From NCBI RefSeq assembly GCF_016859285.1, contig NC_053407.1, forward strand, positions 19,650,699 to 19,714,698: a stretch of DNA of 64,000 bases, read 5' to 3'. Under the pieces are notes generated by a model. The model was given only the letters and a program-made list of their open reading frames with translations. It was not told the DNA's origin and did not search any database. Both the position numbers and the translations under genes were made by a program. Source of the stretch: Xiphias gladius. Its lineage: Eukaryota > Chordata > Actinopteri > Istiophoriformes > Xiphiidae. This document shows, in pieces, positions 1 through 20,350 of this stretch (its first letter is position 1; each line of letters opens with the position of its first letter).

Positions 1-9873
<9,873 letters not shown>

Positions 9874-10318
9874 CGCGATGGAGGGGTGGTGGGGGAGCTT
9901 TAACAAGTAGGCCTCATCCCCGGCTGTGCGCTGCACCGGACCCACCGCCGCTGGAGCGGCTCAGTCAGCTAGGACAGCCCGCTGAATCCACCGCGGGGCA
10001 TGGCTACGAAACACTGGGATCGGACCCTCGCAAAACGCAAAACAAAACCGGAAAGAAAAAACACCCGGGCATACAAAAGGCATGTCGAGGGGGTCTCTCC
10101 GCTGCCGCAAATAGCACGCCTGCAGCAGCCAGCAGCAGCTACAGACGAGCTGCCCGCGTCAAGCTCCGCGCAGGTAGCACGGACGGGGCCGGAAACGCGG
10201 CGGGGTTTCGCCGAGGAAATAAAAGCTCCGAGTTTGCTAGGGGCAAAGGCTCGGGCACCTGAGGATAAGCGGGGGATGATTTAAGAAAATAGAGCCACGA
10301 TTATCTTTTATTAGACAA

Positions 10319-10580
10319 TTAACTTCATACAAAGTGCAGTAAACGGAGAACAAGTCCTCAATCAAATCAGTACCGGGTGTGACCACTCTTTGCCTTTAAA
10401 ACAGCACCAGTTCTCCTTAGTACACTTGGACACACTTTTTCAGGGCACTTGGCAGGCAGGTTGTTCCACGCATCTCGGAGAACTTGCCACAGTTCCTCTG
10501 TGGGTTCAGTCTGTCCCAGTGTCTTCTGTGTCTTCATGTGGTCCCAGACCGACTCCATGATCCTGTTGAGATCAGGACTC
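10319..10580 (-). pseudogene. Tc1/mariner-like transposase C-terminal fragment
   Basis: On the minus strand, 10558-10367 reads MESVWDHMKTQKTLGQ and then EELWQVLRDAWNNLPA, ending VLKAKSGHTRY before a stop. This is the pattern of the end of Tc1/mariner DDE transposases (VWD, EELW, W..IP, V.KAKGG). The rest of the transposase is absent and the right-hand boundary is indistinct, so it is a dead fragment lying upstream of rfx7. Confidence 0.62.
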
Positions 10581-11083
10581 CTTGTTCTTTCTTGTCTCTT
10601 GAAGATAGTTCCTCATCTGAAATGCGTACAATTTTTGCACAGCAACGTACATTCAAGGCGTTTCTGTTAGCTGTAGGCGTTTCTGCTGGCCATGAAAACA
10701 CCCCTCCCTAAAAGGCTTCCAGTCGATGTAAAGGGGGACGAAATCCACAGGCCTCGCTCCGTACAAAAACATCCCGTTTTCTGAAGTTCATATGAGTCTT
10801 CAGCTGTCTGGGTAAATCAGATCAAGTGGGCATCTTCCAAAGTTAGTCTTTTTAGCACTGAATACCTTTGTGTTTCCACACAGAGAGGTTTTTGGGGGGC
10901 ATTTTTTTTTTTTTACTGAAAGGACATCAGGTCCAGGTAAAACTCACTATGCCCCGTCTCAATGTGCAGTTTTTCTGTGATGGAATACTACACTTCAGTT
11001 TGTACTGTTACTCTGCAATTCATCAAATTACCACAAACTAATTGCCTCGTTGTGAACCTGGGGCCTTTGGAGCCCCTAATACA

Positions 11084-11180
11084 TAGTGGTAGAAAGAAAC
11101 TAAATACTTATAGTGCATTACCAAAAAAGTACATTCAGGGGGAAATATTGTACTTCTTCTCCACTACATTTTTTCCCACA
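11084..11180. repeat. dispersed repeat fragment
   Basis: GTGGTAGAAAGAAACTAAAT at the left and TTGTACTTCTTCTCCACTAC at the right resemble the ends of the fish element also seen at 48279-48709. It is short and degenerate, so the assignment is tentative. Confidence 0.35.
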
Positions 11181-11389
11181 GATAGCGGTACTAGGTATGA
11201 ATTATTGTATCATATTAAAAAAATTTTTTTGTCTTATATTAAATTGGAAATCTTTGGGTTAGTGAGTGGTGGTCGGATAAAACAAGCAACTACGAGACAG
11301 ACATTTTTCACAATGGCAGATTAATAGACAGACATGCAGACATTTCACCGATGCATAAATGCGTCCTTGTCCCGTTCTGAGTTTCCAGT

Positions 11390-12700
11390 TTCCAGAGACC
11401 CGCGTGTCGTTTTAAACAGGGGTTTTAATGTTAAAATCCTGACCGGGACTTCGGTTTCTCGTTGCGTCTGACTTGACGCCGCCCGTGCGCTGCAGTTCCG
11501 CCGTCGGCCGGGGGCGGCCGCTGCTGCAGGAAGCTGCTTGATCAGATAGTGACAATGACGGGTAAACAGCCGGGGCTGATATCACTCCACCATGTACACC
11601 GGTCATTTACCAGCGCATGTACCGTTCTCGGCATCTAGCCACATGCTCCCATGGAGGGATCATCTGATCAGGCTCTCGGAGCGAGGAAGCGAGGAAACAC
11701 CGAAACTGGCTCCGCAGACAGGTCGTCCCAGGAGTGTCCTCAGCTCTTCACCCAGCCTACTATTTTTGTCTTCGCCTGTAATCCGAGACGAAGTTGGCAA
11801 AAAAAACAACAAAAAAACAAAAAAACCAAACCACACCTGAGAAGATAAATTGAATTGAGACTGTCTGCAGCAGATATAAATATGATGGTCACTGATGTCA
11901 CATCTTTAAACCTGTCACAAATGTTGTCCATTTGATTATAGTTACTGCTTATAGATCTATACACCCTCCTCCACCTTTTATGAGTATAGAAATGTAGAAA
12001 TTCAGAAGAATGAAGTCACCAGGTCAAGAAAAACAAGACCTAAATAAATTCTTTCATCATGACTGATTTTATGCTGCCATCTGTTGATGGAAACAGGCAG
12101 TGTTACTCCCCTGCTCCACTGACACCGTGAAACATAATGCAGGACAGCAATAGATTTGAGGCACGCACGGGAAAGGCATCTATGCACAAGTATACAGGGG
12201 CCTGTCCGACCTGGAGACGAGAAATACCGGGGGCGTAAGGGACTAATTGAAATGTCGCTCCCCTGTGTTCTTTTCTTGGTGCAGACAATCCGACGATGGA
12301 GTCGGATGCGCGGGTCGGACACCAAGGTGCCCAGACTCGAAATGGTCGACTGCCGGTCGGCTACTCCGTCTACGTGCCACGGGGGTCGAGTGCGCCGGTT
12401 CAGCCGTGGCAGCCTCCAATCGGAGGACAGGGCCGAGGGAGTGTCGCCCGGCTCACCTCGCACCCAGCGGCGTGACCTGCTTACGCGCCGAGACGAAGCC
12501 CACACCCGGGCGTTTTTGTGACAGATGTTTTTCGACGCTGGACCCTCCTGTTTATTTTGGGATGGATTTGTACCCGCGTTAGTGTGTCACGGGTTTGTCA
12601 CGGGGGCAGAAACTTCTCGTGTACACCAATGCTCCGATGCAGTCGTGATGGATGGATGGTACATCCTTATATTTTGGAAGTGTTGGCAGTAATTCGACCT
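11390..12700. promoter_or_regulatory. CpG-rich islands between rfx7 and tcf12
   Basis: There are two GC/CpG-rich patches. One is at about 11430-11700 (GCCGTCGGCCGGGGGCGGC). The denser one is at about 12240-12530, with repeated CG dinucleotides and a CCAAT at 12414-12418. CpG islands usually mark promoters. This could be an alternative rfx7 first exon, a relic of the canonical tcf12 promoter or of a lost gene, or a young GC-rich repeat. An ATG-led frame of 59 codons (12296-12475, +) follows an acceptor-like TTCTTTTCTTGGTGCAG, but it matches no family I know. Confidence 0.4.
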
Positions 12701-15119
12701 TGCACTACGTAATTATATAAATAAAAAGACACAAACATTAAAACAAGCCAAGCCCCCCCCCCCCCAAAAAAACCCCCCCCAAAAAACCAGGGTGTATTAA
12801 AAGAAGAGCATTTGCGGATTAACTATCACTGAATATTTTTGAAATGAGATAAATACACTGGGTCCCCAAAGCAATTAGTTATTTCTTTGAAAGCTGTGTT
12901 GGGAAAATGGGTCCGTTATATTTGAAACTGTTTGTTTTTTTTTGGAAAATTGGAATATTGATCTTTGTACTTCATTTTCATACACTTTTCCCCCGAAAGT
13001 CATACATTTGAGCGTATGACAAGAAACATGCTTGATTCGCATTTTGGTTTAATTCCTTTAACATACACAGAATACCAGAAACGTGTGAACCTACTTTTTC
13101 CCCTTCAGAAAATGCATGAAAACTTCTGCTGAAAAATGACACCGGAATGACAACCAATGCTTGCTGCTTTGCAAAATGTCAAATCGTATAAATATTTCAG
13201 CAACGGTACCTACATGCAGTTGTATGAATCTTGTATTTGACTCATCATCGACTAAGCTGTAGTAGTTTGGGGGGGGGGGGATCAAAAACAGATGAGGGGG
13301 AGATGTTGTGGGCTCCCCGGTTTCGCAGAGAGCCCACAATAGACACAAATCTTGCCGTTGGAGGACATACGATGAGGGGGCCATGTGAGGTGAGGCGTGG
13401 AGTAGAGCTATGGAGCAGGTCAGAAATATTACATACATGTGTTCATCTGCGCTTGTGTGTTATAGGTGGGCTTTGCACCCTCTGGTGTATGAGTTTTGAA
13501 TCAAGCATGAAACAGACTGAGCTTGCAGAAATGGAGACATCTACTTGGGCCTGTTCAGCCCCTGTTTGATCCTCTTTTTTTAAACATGACAACTAGAAAC
13601 TGGAGAAAAACAGAAGGCCGGCGATGTAAAGTTGCAGGATTGTATCACTAATTTAGTTGTTTTGGGTGAGAGTGGGTGTTTTGGGAGCAGTTTTCTGAAA
13701 CTGTAAAACATTGTTTCATATAATTGACAGGCAGATGCTTTAATTATGATCTGGTGGCCAACATGTCTTATTTTTATTGCTGGTGTGATTTGATAAAATA
13801 GATCTTTGCTTCGGCATTTAGATATTCCTGACAATTTCTCCTTCTTTCCACAACGTATCACACACATCCATCAAACCTTGTCATTTGCGGACTTGTTAAC
13901 AACACCGGAGGTGTGGAACGGTGACACTTCATCTAAATCTCAAGAAAATGTTGTTTCCTTCTTAGTCATTGTTTTCTCACTCTATTTTTGACCTTCGGTT
14001 GCTGGCTATTCTGGACTGATTTATTTTACTGTCAATCTTCTGTCACTTCTGATTTGGGTTGGAAGGTCTCATCTCAGCAGTCTTTGCCCTTGCTCATTCC
14101 TCCGAATGTTAAGATTTACACAACACTCCCCCTAAAGTGGCTGCCATCCAATGCTCACACCTCACAATATCTCCCCAGTTTAGTCTGCGCGGTTCCGAGA
14201 CACTCGTCGGCCTACGTTGCTTTATTATTACACAAAATATTACTTTTTAGATATTACTTTTGTTTAATATGGCACATTATGCTGTGTCATGCTCATCAAA
14301 AACATGCAATTGTATTTTTTGGAGGTTTACTAATTAACACAAGTAATTTTAAAGTGGATATTCTCTCCAATATTTAAATCTATTTGAAATATAAAGACAT
14401 ATGCCACACTAATACATTTATTACTCTAAACACCACTTATTTTGTTTGTTGTGGAGTTTTGATTGCATGACATGCTCTCTGAATACTGACCAGGTCACAC
14501 ATTAGACCCACATTGACCTAAAACCACCCGTCTTCACCTCATAGTTATTGGTGAATGTGGGACAGCGAGGACGCCGTGGTGCGGAGGTCAGTGAGTCTGG
14601 ATCTCACGTGCACCTTTCAGCCACAGCCGATTCAATCCTCTTACACCCCCCACTTCTTCCAGCACTCAGTTCAGACTATAAGATCAGCTCACTGTGTTCA
14701 GGTCTTATCCCGAAGTAGTAGATCCTCAGTACAGAGTCACGCCAGCAGGTATCAAACACCACAGCCAACCCCGCTTACCTCTGGACGCATATCGGAGGCC
14801 TGTTTGCTTTTGAGATGCATCCACTGACATTTCCTCCAAAAGGAATTTCAGAAAGCGATTTTATTTTATAACTGCTTTAGAATTTGAAAATTGCCAAACA
14901 CATTTTTACAGGATTGTTAGGCGACAGTGTAGGTCAGTTGTGTCTTTCCATGCCAGATATCTTCTCATTATAGTGACATCAAATGTGTAATGTACAGTAT
15001 AAACCTAATTAGTTTTATCTGTCTGATAAAACCAGCATCACTGTTGATAGTAACCTACTTTCTGTTAAAATACTCAGGTGGTCATCCAAAAAATTTGCTG
15101 CTGAAAAGGACAGGAAGGC

Positions 15120-15310
15120 AACGAAAACTGAAATGATCAATGTCTTGCTTAATCGATTAGTGACATGACAGAAAATAATTTGGCAACGATTTTGATAATC
15201 AATCTATATTAATCAGTCATTTACCAAAAACAAAAATTTTCAAATGTTGTTGGGTTCAGCTCTTAAAATGTGAGGATTTGCTGATTTTTCTTTCACATAT
15301 GATGGAATAC
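15120..15310 (-). repeat. dispersed hAT-like repeat fragment, copy 1
   Basis: TTAATCGATTAGTGACATGA, GATTTTGATAATCAATC and GTGAGGATTTGCTGATTTTT are the reverse complement of blocks in the copies at 26027-26325 and 63355-63741 (ATTAATAGATTATCAAAATA; AGCAGCAAATCCTC). All three copies therefore belong to one family. This copy is inverted and truncated. Confidence 0.6.
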
Positions 15311-15632
15311 TGACCAGATAAATACAACAAGTAAAATTATAATTATTGTTATTCATGAAAATAATCACCAGGTTAATTAATAATAAAAATACTAAAAATC
15401 TTCAAAGATATTGTCCTTTTTCTGTAAAATCTAAACGTGAATATTAGGATGGGGTCATGTAACTCCGTTGGAGTCAAGTATCCACAGTGTGTCTGCAGTG
15501 AGGAAGTCATTGTAGTCATTTTAGCCCCCACATACTGTTGTCAGACCCCAAAAAACAACACTGTACTTCTGTCTGCTTTTTCCTTTGGTCTACCAGTTTA
15601 GTACCAGGGTGAAATATGGGAGTCCCTGGCTG

Positions 15633-15649
15633 TGACGTCACTTACGCAA
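15633..15649. promoter_or_regulatory. perfect CRE with adjacent bZIP-type site
   Basis: TGACGTCA, the full palindromic cAMP-response element, lies at 15633-15640. TTACGCAA, a C/EBP- or PAR-bZIP-like half-palindrome, follows after one base at 15642-15649. They sit in a locally GC-richer patch (15600-16000) about 3 kb upstream of the tcf12 HEBAlt exon. Function is inferred from motif alone. Confidence 0.35.
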
Positions 15650-16472
15650 CCTATCCCAGGCCGGGCTGTTATTGCAGATTTTATGCAGTGAGGGGGGGTA
15701 TTTTTTCCTCCTTTTTCCTGGCATCCTGCGGAAGAGCGGATGGGAAATTCTGATGTCATCAACCTTGGCACAGCGGGACAGGGGAGCATGCAGACCCTCA
15801 GGGTGCCATGAATGGTGCCCATGTATTTGTGCCCCGTAGATGGTGAAATAGATGGTGTGGTGCTGCCCGCCTGTGCTGCACCTGCGTCCCAGCATGCTGA
15901 TTGATCAGTTTGGTCATGTGGAATGTCACCATCTGCTCCCCAGTCCCACTCACCCCTTCTTGTGTGAATGCCAGTCACTGGCAGGAAGATAGTTATTTAA
16001 GCCATGTCAAATCAGGCGCGTGACGATGAGGAATATGCCAACAACACTTGAAATGTGTGTTAAAGGCATAGTATGGACAACAGCATATCGTATGCTAAAA
16101 GGACAACCATGACCTCAGACTGCAAAGAGGTTTTGTTTTTGTTCCCATTGGTCGGCCACATCAACACAGATTTTTTTCCTTCACAGAATATAATCAGATT
16201 TTGTGCATCTCACGGAATGATATTCTGCAAAAACTGAACCGATTTGATAACCGAGGACTGAAGTGATGGCATGATTATGTGAATTGTTTTTACTTATTTG
16301 CATATAAAAGTCTTCATTTTTATTTTAAAAGCGGCTCCTTATTTATTTTTCCTTCAGTTGGTCTTTTTTAGCCTCTTAATGGCCAACAGCGTATCAGGGG
16401 GCCATCAGGATTGACATTCTTCATTGTAGAGCGCCATAACCAATGACATTTCAACCATGGGAAAATAAAGAT

Positions 16473-16502
16473 ATGCAAATTTGAACTCATTAACATTTGC
16501 AT
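16473..16502. promoter_or_regulatory. inverted pair of octamer (POU) sites
   Basis: ATGCAAAT at 16473-16480 and its reverse complement ATTTGCAT at 16495-16502 are separated by 14 bases. Both are exact octamers, the binding site of Oct-type POU factors. They lie in a patch (about 16370-16530) that looks more complex than its AT-rich surroundings and could be an upstream enhancer of tcf12. Confidence 0.4.
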
Positions 16503-16724
16503 TACCTGTTTGAATAATCGCAGTCCTGACAAGACTGCAATTAACTAAGATTGATGCAAAGTTCAGGGTTAGGGGACTGTATATATTTGCTCTTGGATCA
16601 TTTACCCAAGAGTGTGTGTGTTATGCATGCTTAGTGTCTAAGATAGGAGAACTGATCTCTGTCAGCGGTAAAGGTCACTCAGTAGCCGCTGGTGTTCCTG
16701 GATTATTTGTACAAAAAAATAATA

Positions 16725-16790
16725 ATTTTTTTAATATATATATATGTGTGTGTGTGTATAATTATATATAAATATATGTATATGTATGTA
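16725..16790. repeat. TA/TG microsatellite
   Basis: Imperfect TA and TG dinucleotide runs (TATATATATATGTGTG and following TATA-rich DNA). Confidence 0.8.
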
Positions 16791-18453
16791 TTCTGAATTT
16801 TGCTTTTAATTTTTGGCTTAAGACACCTGTATTGTGATAACTTCCTCTTACTAACCCCAAATAATCATAGGAAAAACACTATTCCTATAAAGAAGGAATA
16901 ATCCACAAATGGTTGTTCTGACGATGATGAAGAGACTGACCTCCTAACCCAGTTAACACTAGCGTGGATAGTCGGGATTAGACTTTGACTTTAAGGAAGC
17001 TGCACGGCTCACCTTCAGACAGACTGAAACCAGTTAACAGAGGTTTGCTTCTCTGCTTTCAGGTCAGTTTATTAGTGTGCTGTTTGCCACAGTGAACAGT
17101 AATCCTCTACCTACGGTCATGCTTTTTAAATAACAGTTTTCTAATTCTTAGCGAGTGTATCAGTTCTTTAAATACAAAAAAAAAGTACACTCAGAAACAC
17201 TTTTACAAATATATGTTGACTATTTTTAAACTGCACTAATGGTGCATTAAAAGTGAGACACTGGGCAGCCACTGCTAACATTTTCTCAAAGGCTTAAATA
17301 GAAATAGATGGCATGGAAAGATTCCAAAGAACCGTTGGTTTGGCCACAGTACACCCAGTCCCATGGGGTTTCAGTGTAAACACTGGAGGGGTTAGAAAGA
17401 CAATGTGTTTGAGATGAATACTTGGACGCTGTCTCAGTGGGAATTATTTGGTTGGATTCTTGTGAGGTCTCTCTAGGACGACAGGACTTGCCAGGACAGT
17501 GTGCCACACTGCAAGTCTGTGCATCAAGCCAACTGCAGTATTTTTTTTCCCTATCTCTCTGCAACGTACAGCGTACGGTGCAAAAACACTGCACGTAAAC
17601 TCCTGGTACTGTTTACATAGCCTCTATTCGGGCTGATAAAGTATTTCAGTATGAACAGTTTTGGCGTTTGACTTTCCCGGAAGAGAGTTTCTGAAGAAAT
17701 CGTAACTGTAAGCTGTTTGTTTGCACATGCAGTAGGTCACTGGGAATTTCAGCACCAGGGCAGCAGACAGTGGCTTTTACATCAAACAGGAAGTCTAACT
17801 GTTGTTCATTAGCAGATCACCCAGACAGTCTACTGTATAAATAACATTTAACCCAGCCGCTGGAGGAGCTTGCCACGTTACACGTGCCTACAATCTAAGA
17901 CTTGGTTCTATTTGTGAATGTAGGTCAGACAGGGGTGTGGTATCATCTGTTTACTGAAAACCTCTACCTGTCTAACAGGAGCTAATCTTCGTGGCGTCAT
18001 CACTAGCTCAGCGGTCCCGTGGAGGCATTTCTGAGCTTGCTTGCTTATGATTTTACAGTAACACAGGATGTCACAGGAAAAGGGTGACACCTGAACCATG
18101 ACATTTCTAACCCACACTGATGATGGCTTTATTTTATTTATTTATTTATTTTTCTTGGGATTAGTGTGGTCATCCTGTTTGGTCATACCTGTGTGGGGGA
18201 TTCCCTGTTTAATACAAGTTTCAGTTATTTTCATTCATACCATTTTGCACCAACAGGCTCCTTAACTGTCAACACACACTTAACACTAAACACTAAAACC
18301 TAACTATGTTTATTTAATGACTGAATTTCCTCGAATAAAATTTTTTTTTTTTTAAAAAGGGGACGCTCCTAATATTCTGAACCAGGCTTGTACTACAAGA
18401 ATAGCATCAACCCTTGGCCACCCCTCTCTGCTGCCTGGAATGGTCCGGCCCTG

Positions 18454-18612
18454 ATTTGCATAAGTTGTCTGCGGGTAGCTGCATGACCAGCAGGGGTAGG
18501 TTAGGAGAAGGAGTGCATGTGGACTATATACACATGAGTAGAGACGCGGACAGACAAGCTGTGTGTGGACTGTATTGTGAGCCCGGAGTCTTGCACTGAA
18601 CCAGGCAGAGTT
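18454..18612 (+). promoter_or_regulatory. tcf12: candidate HEBAlt promoter of tcf12: octamer plus TATA
   Basis: An exact octamer ATTTGCAT lies at 18454-18461. A TATATA element (GACTATATACAC) lies at 18525-18530, about 85 bases before the HEBAlt ATG at 18613. A start site 25-30 bases past the TATA would give a 5'UTR of about 55-60 nt. HEBAlt transcripts are known to use their own internal promoter. The arrangement fits a lineage-restricted promoter, but this is inferred from motifs and spacing only. Confidence 0.5.
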
Positions 18613-18681
18613 ATGTACTGTGCTCATCCTGTCTCTGGCACAGGAAACAACTCATTGATGTATTGCTACAACATGAAACCA
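18613..18681 (+). CDS. tcf12: tcf12 HEBAlt-specific first coding exon
   Basis: The exon has 23 codons from ATG ([20 protein letters not shown] then MKP) and ends at a GTGAGT donor. It joins in phase to exon 21101, which begins [10 protein letters not shown] (human VYAPSPNSDD). The similarity to the mammalian alternative exon shows that the alternative start predates the fish-tetrapod split. Confidence 0.9.
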
Positions 18682-20302
18682 GTGAGTACATTTCTCATCT
18701 ATAAATTTATATTTTATTCTCCAGAGGTTAAATGACAGGGTCAGTGTGTTTAGTGATGATACTGTTGCAGTCTGAAATGGTCTCCTCAGATGTTGTGTTT
18801 GTTTGTTGACTTCTGTGATTCATCACTAGTTTCCAGCTGCACAGTGGCTGAACAATGTGTTCTCTGACAGATGTGATAGAAAATCTTGCATCAGTAAGAA
18901 ATGCATTTACATGTGCACCCTGTATAAAAGTTATACGTATTGTAATTTAACATTCTCTAATTTGGTTGTACCTTTAGTGGGGCACCTTAGAGTTGGTGTG
19001 AATGTTTCCTACTCTGCACAGAGCATTTGTTGGGATATAAGGTTGGTGCATCTGGCTTGTTTGCATGTGTGTGAGTGAGAGACAGAGGGAGAAAGAGCTT
19101 TGTGTTTTGAATGTGTCATGTCTATAGTTTATACTGAATGTGTGATGAGCTTACTCTTGTTTAGACATCAGTGGCTGCAACCTAGCGGAGTTAATTGCAA
19201 GAACTGAAACAGTTTGTGCAGCTATTATAAGGTTATAAATTGAGTTGTTGATTGACTGGTTGATTTTTTACTTTTTTTTATTTGGTTTATTTAGTTCCCC
19301 ATGAAATACATTTATATTTGTCTTGGAGTTTACGTAAGAATTTGATTTTCTGGCATTATAAATCACGGTTATTCACAAATCACACCACCCACAATAATGT
19401 TATCATTCAGTTAGATAACACACTCACTCAGTTGTGGTTTTATGTCGACAAACTCTAGTTAAAAGGCATTGGCGAGACTCGTGCTTCCTGTTAGCTGGAC
19501 GCCATGTAGTCAAGCCTAGCAGCAGTAAACATCTTGACATGAAGCAGATTGCTGCTATTTCTATTTGATTTAACCCTGCTATGTTGCATCAGTCCCTCCA
19601 CCACTGCAGCCATTATCAAAGGCAGCTTTGATCTCTGTGAGACTAACCATATCCAGACATCGTGGATCACAGAGGCAGAAAATTGGTTGCATGTGGCTGG
19701 AGTTGGCCATGGTGGAGCACAGCATAGGCCCTGAATAGCAAGTTGATGTTTCACTCATCTGGCATCATAATGCTGTGTACATTTACAATGGGGAAAATAG
19801 TGTAGCTGTTTGCTCTTTTTGTAAAAGCTTATAGGTGGTTTTAGATTAAAATAACTTTATGTATTCAAAGACACATGTTCAAAAATATTTATTTCAAGCA
19901 GATATAAAGGTTTTTGTTCTATTCCAATTCCCTCTTAGTTGTGGTCTCAATTTGGTTAAAAAAGTCCCTTATCATTTGTGATGCCATGATTGATGGTTCC
20001 TAAATCAATGCTATGCTAAAAGAGGGTGCCATGGTGACGGCTCCTCTCCAGCGGGGGCCAGAGAGGGCGTGCTGGGGCGGGGGTGTGACCATTATTAACG
20101 GGTCGCCTGCTATGCTGATGGTAAGGAGGACAATTGGCTTTATCCTCCACCATATGCTGCCCATGGCGGCTCAGACGGGCCCAGTGTCGGCAGGGGCTCC
20201 TCTGTTTGGCCTAGCCCACAATCACCATGGGACTCATGCCAGCCAGGGTCATGGCTGCGTGTGTGTCTGTGTGCGCGTGTGTGCTTAAGTGCATATGTCT
20301 TT

Positions 20303-20350
<48 letters not shown>

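Larger units (their letters stand above)
12700..18430. other. intergenic DNA between the CpG islands and tcf12
   Basis: This is about 5.7 kb of mostly AT-rich DNA with no exon recognised. It holds homopolymer tracts (12753-12790, 13269-13280), a TA-rich microsatellite (16725-16790) and a repeat fragment at 15120-15310. Less AT-rich patches that could be regulatory lie at about 15600-16000, 16370-16530, 17280-17620 and 17740-18130. The exons for the N-terminal AD1 half of tcf12 were looked for here and not seen. Confidence 0.5.

Noticed and set aside
10000-10284. 94-codon plus-strand frame in the rfx7 CpG region
   Set aside because: Low-complexity, basic composition caused by high GC. No family resemblance and no splice context.
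12002-12505. 167-codon minus-strand frame over the CpG island
   Set aside because: Overlaps equally long frames on the other strand. The lack of stops follows from CpG richness, and the protein resembles nothing known.
13231-14377. Several 110-130 codon frames between the CpG islands and tcf12
   Set aside because: No homology, no splice partners and no codon bias. They occur in ordinary AT-rich DNA on both strands.
20256-20350. Possible tandem array or CRISPR-like repeat
   Set aside because: It is a plain GT/GA dinucleotide microsatellite with no spacers.
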